The position numbers were made by a program, and so were the translations under genes. 5,403 nt of DNA from the NCBI GenBank assembly GCA_937923375.1, contig CALAJG010000213.1, positions 1 to 5,403 on the forward strand, in the 5' to 3' direction. Positions 1 to 4,423 of the stretch are shown piece after piece (the stretch's first letter is position 1; every line of letters begins with the position of its first letter). Source of the DNA: an uncultured Leucothrix sp. (GTDB lineage: Bacteria; Pseudomonadota; Gammaproteobacteria; Thiotrichales; Thiotrichaceae). The notes beneath the pieces were generated by a model, which was not told the DNA's origin, did no database searches, and worked only from the letters and a program-made list of their open reading frames with translations.

Positions 1-156
1 AGCTCGCCATTGGGTTCCCATGTCATTGGGCACGCCAAGGATGGCTACATCGGCATCTATGTTGTTCCAGTCTGTGACAATTGGAGCCTTTGCAAAAGAA
101 CAGTGGCCGACAAAGGGGAGGTCTAGACGGCCTGCTTCGTAATTGTTTGATGACAT
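1..156 (-). CDS. Arginase/agmatinase (ureohydrolase) family enzyme, N-terminal 52 codons, cut by window edge
   Basis: Reading the minus strand from the ATG at 156-154 gives 52 codons without a stop up to the window edge. The segment D-A-D-V-A-I-L-G-V-P-N-D-M-G-T-Q-W-R-A (about residues 34-52) is the first core strand and loop of the ureohydrolase fold; family members usually continue with a G-A-R-x-G-P-R-type motif, which lies outside the window. These Mn-dependent cytosolic enzymes hydrolyse guanidino compounds (agmatine, arginine, guanidinobutyrate) to urea and an amine. The metal-binding His/Asp residues are not in view, so the substrate cannot be assigned and no symbol is given. A purine-rich AAGAGA sits about 8 nt before the ATG as a modest ribosome binding site. 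The start lies 14 nt after an orphan stop codon (171-173) that ends a duplicated gene tail, suggesting that this gene was once the downstream member of an operon. Family call is firm, substrate open. Confidence 0.85.
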   Translation of the reverse strand, partial: MSSNNYEAGRLDLPFVGHCSFAKAPIVTDWNNIDADVAILGVPNDMGTQWRA

Positions 157-167
157 GATGATTTCTC

Positions 168-223
168 TTACTATGTTTTTGTGGGGTAATCGTAAACTAG
201 TCTTTGGTTGGAAGCAGCTAAAA
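168..223 (-). pseudogene. Orphan 3' end of a 111-aa-type gene (left copy of the direct repeat)
   Basis: On the minus strand this stretch reads L-A-A-S-N-Q-R-L-V-Y-D-Y-P-T-K-T followed by TAG (173-171) and TAA (170-168). The intact gene at 1407-1742 ends L-A-A-P-T-R-R-L-V-Y-D-Y-P-I-N-P-G, also followed by TAG TAA. The 21 bases at 184-204 are identical to 1423-1443, and GCAGCTAAA (215-223) recurs at 1453-1461. Upstream in reading direction the frame meets a stop at 239-237, and I see no likeness to the rest of the 111-aa gene, so only the last 16 codons or so are represented. I infer a gene tail stranded by insertion of the methyltransferase segment. A remnant of a decayed paralogue is the alternative. 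Confidence 0.7.
184..204. repeat. Direct repeat core, left copy (21 bp identical)
   Basis: This 21-base core begins GGGTAATCG and ends CTAGTCTT; it recurs without mismatch at 1423-1443 in the same orientation. The two copies are 1239 bp apart and bracket the methyltransferase gene. Beyond the core, similarity falls to scattered matches and then a shared 9-mer (GCAGCTAAA). An identical core with diverged arms is what an attachment-site pair or a recombination junction would look like, but no recombinase gene is visible. Confidence 0.85.
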
Positions 224-242
224 TTCTCGTGTGATTTTATGA

Positions 243-269
243 TCATCAAATACACTAATGTATTGATGA
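243..269. repeat. Imperfect inverted repeat, 11-bp stem with one bulge, upstream of the methyltransferase
   Basis: Bases 243-248 (TCATCA) pair with 264-269 (TGATGA), A249 bulges, and 250-254 (ATACA) pair with 259-263 (TGTAT) around a four-base CTAA centre. It lies in the 237-bp intergenic stretch between the divergent ureohydrolase and methyltransferase starts. It is A/T-rich and has no directly adjoining T-run, so an operator for a dimeric regulator is more plausible than a terminator. Function is inferred from position only. Confidence 0.4.
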
Positions 270-310
270 AAGATGAAGTTTTTAAATCCCTACATTAAAA
301 GTAGATCGCT

Positions 311-358
311 GATATTATATCGACCGCATCACCAGAAACTGACTGGTATATTGAATAT
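311..358. promoter_or_regulatory. Two short 11-bp odd palindromes upstream of the methyltransferase
   Basis: GATATTATATC (311-321) and ATATTGAATAT (348-358) are each perfect five-plus-five inverted repeats around one central base. The second overlaps the putative -35 element at 351-356. They could be operator half-site pairs, but the surrounding A/T-rich DNA makes chance palindromes likely. Confidence 0.2.
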
Positions 359-379
359 CGTTTCTGATAACTTTTTACT
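351..379 (+). promoter_or_regulatory. Possible sigma-70 promoter for the methyltransferase
   Basis: TTGAAT (351-356) and TTTACT (374-379) each match the -35 and -10 consensus at four of six positions and are 17 bp apart. Transcription would start only about 8 bases before the ATG, giving a very short leader. A more distant TATTAT at 313-318 is an alternative -10, but it has no convincing -35. Confidence 0.25.
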
Positions 380-393
380 GTTTGAGAATTTAA

Positions 394-1359
394 ATGGAAA
401 TTCAAACTACCGATCTAGATACTTCATGGCTAGAAGATTCTAACTGGTTCCATTCAATAGATTATGGAAACGATTTGATTAGTAGGGGTAGATTCTCCAA
501 AAAAGTCCCCCCAAATTACACAATCTATGGTGTTTATGAGCTACTCAAGGATATTGATCTTAGAGATATGACCTGCATGGACATTGGCACGATGGATGGG
601 ATCGTTGCGCTGACCTTAAAAAATCTTGGTGCCAAACATGTAATTGCCACCGACATGGCAAAATGCGAGACATTTGTGAAGGGCTGTGAGCTTCTAAATT
701 ATGAAATTGAATATAAAACCCCTGTGAGAATGGATGAAATTCCTGAATTGCTTGGTCCGCAAAAATTGGATTTAGTTGTAAATGCAGGTATTTTGTATCA
801 CGTTCTTGATCCAGTAGAGACGTTAAGAATTTGCCGTGGAATATTAAAGAAAAATGGTTTGCTGATCCTTGAAACTCAATACTTATTCGATGAACGCAGG
901 CCGATAATGTCTTTTAACCCTTATGATAATGGGCGTAGGGGTAATCCAAATGCAAATACTTTCTGGCGTGCTGGAAAAAAAACAATTGAAGGCATGCTTG
1001 AACTCAATGCGTTCAAGATTTTGAGTACAGTGTCTGTTAACGGACGATTCACTGTCGTTGCTCAAGCTTGTGATCCTGCCCAAGTAGATTCCAAATACCC
1101 AAAGATGAAAAATGTCCATGAGACTTACTTAAGAGATGAACATTATAGGGAACGAGTAGACTACGACGGCTTGACTAAGGAAAAAACGAGTTCGGATATT
1201 AAGTATCTTGGTGAGCGAACTGATCGCTTTATTTTTAGATCTCTTTATAAGTCGAACATGCCATTTCAACCAGTTTGGCGAACTGGTAAGGCCAACAAGA
1301 TTAAAACATTTTTTAATGACTTAAAGTTTTGGATATCAACTAAAATCGCCCGCATTTAA
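394..1359 (+). CDS. Class I SAM-dependent methyltransferase, CmoB/DUF1698-like
   Basis: A 321-residue cytosolic protein with a Rossmann methyltransferase core. Motif I is M-D-I-G-T-M-D-G (residues 62-69), the post-I acidic segment is I-A-T-D-M (84-88), and N-A-G-I-L-Y-H-V-L-D-P (130-140) corresponds to the G-V-L-Y-H segment of CmoB-like enzymes, followed by the strand G-L-L-I-L-E-T (155-161). An N-terminal W-F-H-S-I-D-Y-G (18-25) precedes the core. The roughly 100-residue basic C-terminal tail is unassigned. It should transfer a methyl or related group from SAM; the acceptor is unknown, and a small molecule, glycan or tRNA is possible. The start is fixed upstream by a TAA at 391-393, with a weak GAGAA (384-388) as ribosome binding site. 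It is more A/T-rich than the right part (20 G/C of 60 at 661-720, against 33 of 60 at 4621-4680). It stands alone, opposite in strand to both neighbours and between direct repeats, which points to acquisition. Confidence 0.8.
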   Translation: MEIQTTDLDTSWLEDSNWFHSIDYGNDLISRGRFSKKVPPNYTIYGVYELLKDIDLRDMTCMDIGTMDGIVALTLKNLGAKHVIATDMAKCETFVKGCELLNYEIEYKTPVRMDEIPELLGPQKLDLVVNAGILYHVLDPVETLRICRGILKKNGLLILETQYLFDERRPIMSFNPYDNGRRGNPNANTFWRAGKKTIEGMLELNAFKILSTVSVNGRFTVVAQACDPAQVDSKYPKMKNVHETYLRDEHYRERVDYDGLTKEKTSSDIKYLGERTDRFIFRSLYKSNMPFQPVWRTGKANKIKTFFNDLKFWISTKIARI

Positions 1360-1405
1360 TCATACGGCTAGAGTTATGGTTGTCTCAGTGAGGTATGATT
1401 ATTTT
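1357..1405. terminator. Stem-loop with T-run, overlapping the methyltransferase stop codon
   Basis: A perfect 9-bp inverted repeat, TAATCATAC (1357-1365) and GTATGATTA (1393-1401), encloses a 27-nt loop and is followed by TTTT (1402-1405). The left arm starts with the methyltransferase TAA stop. The right arm ends five bases before the stop codon of the convergent 111-aa gene. The stem is A/T-rich and the loop long, so as a rho-independent terminator it would be weak. It could serve both converging genes or mark the end of an inserted segment. Confidence 0.4.
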
Positions 1406-1406
1406 A

Positions 1407-1742
1407 CTAGCCAGGATTTATAGGGTAATCGTAAACTAGTCTTCGAGTAGGTGCAGCTAAATTAACAGTAGTCGCCAAATCAATCGCCTCGGCCACGGAA
1501 TAAGCAGAATCAAGCTCCAGGCAGCTATTCTGACTATTACCTCGTTCGTCGTCGTATTCAACATAAACGAAAGTTTTGCGTTGCACGCCTCCATCACTAA
1601 GGTTTCTTTTTCCCTTAGCAAACCAAATTCTTAAGAGTTGCAAGCTGGCTTTATGTCTTCGATAGTAAGTAGAATTCCAAGTATAACTGACCGTTTCCAG
1701 GCCTTGAAAATCTTCTGCGTTATTAAAATGTGCTTCGAACAT
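1407..1742 (-). CDS. Hypothetical protein, 111 aa
   Basis: I do not recognise the family. The protein is soluble, with no signal peptide or membrane segment. It has an aromatic and basic N-terminal half (Y-Y-R-R-H at 26-30, L-L-R-I-W-F-A-K-G-K-R around 36-46), a likely strand K-T-F-V-Y-V-E-Y (56-63), an acidic helix around residues 79-92, and a terminal R-L-V-Y-D-Y-P-I-N-P-G. The ATG at 1742-1740 is backed by a clear GGGAG (1753-1749) with six bases of spacing, which supports a real gene. Its last codons overlap the right copy of the direct repeat, and it ends in a double stop TAG TAA. The same tail, slightly diverged, lies just upstream of the ureohydrolase gene, so the two genes were probably once neighbours in that order. 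A role linked to guanidino-compound metabolism is conceivable but rests only on that inferred neighbourhood. Confidence 0.65.
   Translation of the reverse strand: MFEAHFNNAEDFQGLETVSYTWNSTYYRRHKASLQLLRIWFAKGKRNLSDGGVQRKTFVYVEYDDERGNSQNSCLELDSAYSVAEAIDLATTVNLAAPTRRLVYDYPINPG
1423..1443. repeat. Direct repeat core, right copy (21 bp identical)
   Basis: Identical to 184-204 and in the same orientation. On the minus strand it encodes the R-L-V-Y-D-Y-P segment near the C-terminus of the 111-aa protein, in the same frame as the left copy. It marks the right-hand boundary of the methyltransferase-bearing segment. Confidence 0.85.
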
Positions 1743-1771
1743 GAGATGCTCCCATAATAGTTAATATGAGA

Positions 1772-1876
1772 ACTGACGTAGGTGAGGTTTTCCTGATTGG
1801 TTGTCAGACTAGACCACATCGCAATTAAGCAACCACCTTGCCCAGGTAGGCAGGTTGGCGAGGACGTCAGTCCCTC
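1772..1876. repeat. Nested inverted repeats in the gap between the LytTR regulator and the 111-aa gene
   Basis: ACTGACGT (1772-1779) is mirrored by ACGTCAGT (1864-1871), spanning exactly 100 bp. Inside, CAACC (1830-1834) pairs with GGTTG (1853-1857) and TGCC (1839-1842) with GGCA (1849-1852) around CAGGTA. At the right edge, GAGGAC (1860-1865) can pair with GTCCCTC (1870-1876) with one bulge. There is no T-run, no target-site duplication and no transposase. The structure may form a transcript hairpin after the LytTR gene or in the leader of the 111-aa gene. The rest of the 227-bp gap holds only the 8-bp palindrome GCAATTGC (1942-1949). Confidence 0.35.
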
Positions 1877-1969
1877 TCTTGATGTTTTGTTAAGTGGATG
1901 ATAATGCGTTTTGAAAGTGGATTCAACAAATTGAAGTGACCGCAATTGCAACGATACTGTAAACATGCC

Positions 1970-2764
1970 TCAGGCGAGAATGGTTTCTACCCTTTTCAAG
2001 TTATTTCTACTCACTGGAACCGCTTCGCCATTGATCAACGTTAACTCTCCCTGGCGTCCTTTTCTTACCAGCGCTTTCACCGCATCAAACGCTACCCAAT
2101 AAGACCGATGCACCGATAAGCCTGACTCTGCGGGCAGTTCAGAAACGGCGTCGCCTAAGTTATAAAGAATCAGCGAATTCCCCTTATCCGTCACCACCTG
2201 AAGATAATGTAGCTCTGATTTTAGGAACAGTATCTCACCACGCTTTTCGGCTGGCATCAAATCCATAAATGCAGCGTTTGGAGAGTCCACAGGTTTTGAG
2301 TTCTCCGCTGTAAATGTGTTTGGTCGTTCATTTACTTTTTCTAAGCGATAGCCCAACACCCAGGGTGCATTGAGTGCTATCCAGCTAAGCGCAATAGGAG
2401 GCGTGATGCTTAACCATTCTCCTAGTAGTTGACCGGTGAAACTGGCACCTGAGCTATCTTTCTCTAAATAGACGTCTATAGCTAAGGCGATTGGAGTGAA
2501 CAACGATGCCCCGAGCAAGCCGGATAATAAAAGCGCTAACCAAGGGTTCAAGTGACTCAAACGAGTAGATTTCAGTAACAAGCTATGCGACCCAATCAAA
2601 AGCAGCATCGGCACAACTGTTTGTAGCTGCCAGAGCAGAAAGCCCAATAGCGCGGACTCGTCAGAGTCACCTGATGTGAAGGCAAATAAAAGTCCTAGTA
2701 CAACTGCAATCGACAAAAAATACTGGGTAGGTTTGATATCACCAATGTCAAACTGCCCATTCAT
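1970..2764 (-). CDS. Membrane-anchored LytTR-family transcriptional regulator
   Basis: A 264-residue protein with four likely membrane helices (about 13-31, 38-64, 72-99 and 117-139), a short polar linker (141-165), and a C-terminal LytTR DNA-binding domain (about 165-262). The domain shows I-L-F-L-K-S-E-L-H-Y-L-Q-V (178-190), V-H-R-S-Y-W-V (218-224) and P-V-S-R-N-N-L-K-R-V-E (250-260), all characteristic of the family. There is no receiver domain, so this is not a classical response regulator. The membrane part may sense a signal directly or through a partner; LytTR proteins of this layout are often paired with separate membrane proteins. The start is set by ATG 2764-2762, because no ATG, GTG or TTG precedes it in frame back to the strong GGAGGT at 2796-2791, which instead serves a short leader ORF. 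It is divergent from the outer-membrane barrel gene, a natural candidate target along with its own promoter. Confidence 0.88.
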   Translation of the reverse strand: MNGQFDIGDIKPTQYFLSIAVVLGLLFAFTSGDSDESALLGFLLWQLQTVVPMLLLIGSHSLLLKSTRLSHLNPWLALLLSGLLGASLFTPIALAIDVYLEKDSSGASFTGQLLGEWLSITPPIALSWIALNAPWVLGYRLEKVNERPNTFTAENSKPVDSPNAAFMDLMPAEKRGEILFLKSELHYLQVVTDKGNSLILYNLGDAVSELPAESGLSVHRSYWVAFDAVKALVRKGRQGELTLINGEAVPVSRNNLKRVETILA

Positions 2765-2781
2765 ACAATAATGCTGTCCAT
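2761..2781 (-). CDS. Six-codon leader ORF (M-D-S-I-I-V) overlapping the LytTR regulator start
   Basis: The ATG at 2781-2779 lies nine bases after a perfect GGAGGT. It is followed by GAC AGC ATT ATT GTA and a TGA (2763-2761) that overlaps the regulator ATG (2764-2762) as ATGA. The regulator has no good ribosome binding site of its own, so ribosomes finishing the leader would probably re-initiate on it. The peptide has no regulatory codon run such as repeated His or Trp, so a role in coupling rather than attenuation is inferred. It is too short to verify by coding statistics. Confidence 0.4.
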   Translation of the reverse strand: MDSIIV

Positions 2782-2790
2782 TCGTGTAAT

Positions 2791-2796
2791 ACCTCC
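2791..2796 (-). promoter_or_regulatory. Strong ribosome binding site GGAGGT for the leader ORF
   Basis: GGAGGT on the minus strand is a full anti-SD match. It stands nine bases from the leader ATG but 26 bases from the regulator ATG, too far to serve the regulator directly. This decides in favour of coupled translation, unless the leader mRNA folds to shorten the distance. Confidence 0.6.
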
Positions 2797-2825
2797 GAGC
2801 ACGCCATTATTTCTTGGTTTTTTTG

Positions 2826-2854
2826 AGTATTCTAATCGGCACACAATTTGTCAA
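2826..2854 (-). promoter_or_regulatory. Sigma-70 promoter for the LytTR regulator
   Basis: On the minus strand a perfect TTGACA (2854-2849) and AATACT (2831-2826, four of six matches) are separated by 17 bases. An overlapping TAGAAT gives a better -10 but only 15-base spacing. Transcription would start near 2819, leaving about 23 bases before the GGAGGT. The promoter occupies DNA just upstream of the divergent barrel gene, so any regulator binding here could affect both genes. Confidence 0.5.
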
Positions 2855-2873
2855 TTTCCCTGAGGATCCTGTT

Positions 2874-3524
2874 ATGAAAGTTATACCACTGTTTCTGTCG
2901 GTCAGCCTTATCTCATTAAGCACGAGTGTTGCGAAGGCAGAAAGTAACTGGTTTGTTCGCCCATATGTAGGTACCAGCCAGATGTCTGACTTAAGCGCTG
3001 ACTTCGCGCAAATCGAGGGCCTAACAGGTAAGGCCGACATTGATCTCGATGGCGGCTTTACGAGCGGTATTGGTCTCGGCTATCGCTACAATCAAAACTT
3101 TGCCGCTGAGTTTGGTTGGGAGTATCGGTCAAACGACTCTAGCGTCAACCTTGCTAGCACTTCTCAGTTTGATGAAGGTAATTATGCGTCGAATATTTTT
3201 TATCTTAATGGTCACTACCAATTTGCAAAAACGGGCAAGTGGCAACCGTATGTTGGTGCTGGCCTAAGCTGGATTCAGGAAATCGATATCGATCTGGAAC
3301 GTGATGGGGAAGAGTTTTCATACTCAGGCAGTGGAGATGTGGGATATCAAGTGTTCGCAGGCGTTAACTATGACCTTAGTGAAAAGTGGGCGCTACAATC
3401 TGAAGTTCGCTATGGAAGTATTTCAGACATAGACCTTGAGCCAGAAGGCGATAATTTTGGCGAATTTAAAGGATTGGATTATTATACTACGACGTTCCAA
3501 ATCGGTGTCGTCTACAAGTTTTGA
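2874..3524 (+). CDS. Outer-membrane beta-barrel protein (OmpA-barrel / Opacity-like porin family)
   Basis: A 216-residue precursor. The signal peptide M-K-V-I-P-L-F-L-S-V ends in A-K-A at residues 20-22, with likely cleavage before E23. The mature part is made of alternating aromatic and polar strands separated by acidic loops, such as W-F-V-R-P-Y-V-G (26-33), S-G-I-G-L-G-Y-R-Y (64-72), W-Q-P-Y-V-G-A-G-L-S-W (123-133) and V-F-A-G-V-N-Y-D-L (160-168). It ends Y-K-F, the C-terminal Phe recognised by the BAM machinery. Length fits a small eight-stranded barrel. The start at 2874 has GAGGAT (2862-2867) seven bases upstream; an in-frame TTG at 2814 would put extra residues before the signal peptide and is not used. 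Ligand or adhesion function cannot be read from sequence. It is divergent from the LytTR regulator and converges directly on the transporter gene. Confidence 0.85.
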   Translation: MKVIPLFLSVSLISLSTSVAKAESNWFVRPYVGTSQMSDLSADFAQIEGLTGKADIDLDGGFTSGIGLGYRYNQNFAAEFGWEYRSNDSSVNLASTSQFDEGNYASNIFYLNGHYQFAKTGKWQPYVGAGLSWIQEIDIDLERDGEEFSYSGSGDVGYQVFAGVNYDLSEKWALQSEVRYGSISDIDLEPEGDNFGEFKGLDYYTTTFQIGVVYKF

Positions 3525-3527
3525 TCA
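3522..3527. other. Back-to-back stop codons of convergent genes (TGATCA)
   Basis: The plus-strand TGA of the barrel gene (3522-3524) directly adjoins the minus-strand TGA of the transporter gene (3527-3525), forming the palindrome TGATCA with no spacer. Any terminator for either gene must therefore lie inside the other gene's coding sequence, and the 3' ends of the two mRNAs are expected to be complementary. Confidence 0.9.
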
Positions 3528-4403
3528 GTGAGAAAGTGGTGGGCGCCTTCGAAGTAGCGGCACGGTATTGCTGACCAATAGGGTTAACAACACAAACGCT
3601 CCCCCTACAAGCGTGTATATGCCCGGAAACTCGTTGAGCATCCACCACACCCAGAGCGGTCCTAACACCGCTTCGAGCAACAGTAATAAGCTCACATCGG
3701 CCGCTGGCAAGTACCGCGGCCCGATCACTAACAAACTGGCACCAATAGGCGCGACAACAAATCCAATCAATAGAATGGGCCAAACCTTATCGGCTGACTC
3801 GACTAACGGTGCTGCCAGAGGCAAAGCAACTAGCCCAGCCATTATTGACGAAATACCGATGGCTGGAATCATGCTAATAGAGCGATTACGCCTTGCAATG
3901 CTAAAGCTGATGGCCACTGCAAGTGCCGTGCCCATGGCCGCTAGGTCTCCTATCAAAGAGCCCTGGCTGCCAACTTCAGTGCTTCCCCAGGCAATGATAG
4001 CAATGCCCACCAGACTGAACGCTATGGTCAGCCATGTGCGTCGAGTAACTGCTTCGCGTAAAACTAACCAGGCGATTAGCGCAGCAAAAATTGGCGAGGT
4101 ACTAACAATAAATAAGGTGTTAGCGACCAATGTGGTTTGAATGGAATAGACAAAACAGATGGTGCCTAATGCCCAAATCACGCCCATAGCTAGTCCAGCC
4201 CAACCGATACTTAGCAGCTGTCTGAGAAAGTCACGGCGGTAATACAGCAGCAGCCCTAGCAAAATGGTTAGTCCACTCAGGCTGTTACGCCAGAAGATGA
4301 CTGTCCAACTATCTGCCTCGATTAAGCGGATTAACAAGCTATCCGGCGTAATCACCAGCACGCCAGTCAGCGTTATTAACAAACCTTTGAGGTATTCATT
4401 CAT
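3525..4403 (-). CDS. EamA-family (DMT superfamily) inner-membrane transporter
   Basis: A 292-residue protein with ten predicted membrane helices in two EamA repeats (about 5-140 and 148-285), the standard size and layout for the drug/metabolite transporter superfamily. Typical marks are F-W-R-N-S-L-S-G (37-44) in the second helix, S-T-S-P-I-F-A-A-L-I-A-W (101-112) in the fourth, and L-L-L-E-A-V-L-G-P-L (241-250) with W-W-M-L-N-E (253-258) in the ninth helix of the second repeat. Members export or import amino acids, metabolites or drugs; substrate is not predictable here. The start ATG (4403-4401) follows the topB stop by 20 bases, with only a purine-rich AAGAAG (4421-4416) upstream, so it is probably transcribed and perhaps translated together with topB. 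No separate promoter is evident. A basic tail, R-R-R-P-P-L-S-H, closes the protein on the cytoplasmic side. Confidence 0.88.
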   Translation of the reverse strand: MNEYLKGLLITLTGVLVITPDSLLIRLIEADSWTVIFWRNSLSGLTILLGLLLYYRRDFLRQLLSIGWAGLAMGVIWALGTICFVYSIQTTLVANTLFIVSTSPIFAALIAWLVLREAVTRRTWLTIAFSLVGIAIIAWGSTEVGSQGSLIGDLAAMGTALAVAISFSIARRNRSISMIPAIGISSIMAGLVALPLAAPLVESADKVWPILLIGFVVAPIGASLLVIGPRYLPAADVSLLLLLEAVLGPLWVWWMLNEFPGIYTLVGGAFVLLTLLVSNTVPLLRRRPPLSH

Positions 4404-4423
4404 GATGTTTCATTTCTTCTTGG

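Noticed and set aside
394..1359. Calling the methyltransferase CmoB itself
   Set aside because: Only the core pattern matches. Motif I and the N-terminal region differ from what I know of CmoB, and no cmoA or tRNA-modification neighbour is present.
184..1443. A complete integrative element with its own recombinase
   Set aside because: No integrase, transposase or excision gene is encoded between the repeats; only the methyltransferase is present.
1772..1871. A MITE or integron attC site
   Set aside because: There is no target-site duplication, and the ends do not show the RYYYAAC/GTTRRRY consensus of attC. Only inverted-repeat structure is supported.
1631..1966. 111-codon minus-strand ORF covering the gap upstream of the hypothetical gene
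   Set aside because: It overlaps the better-supported 1407-1742 gene in another frame, has no ribosome binding site I can see, its translation resembles no protein pattern, and it runs through the inverted repeats.
2814..2873. Extended TTG start for the outer-membrane protein
   Set aside because: It would place 20 residues before a complete signal peptide, while the ATG at 2874 has a GAGGAT at proper distance.
3568..4140. 190-codon plus-strand ORF opposite the transporter
   Set aside because: It is the antisense shadow of the EamA gene, whose helix pattern and motifs are clear; the shadow shows no family motif.
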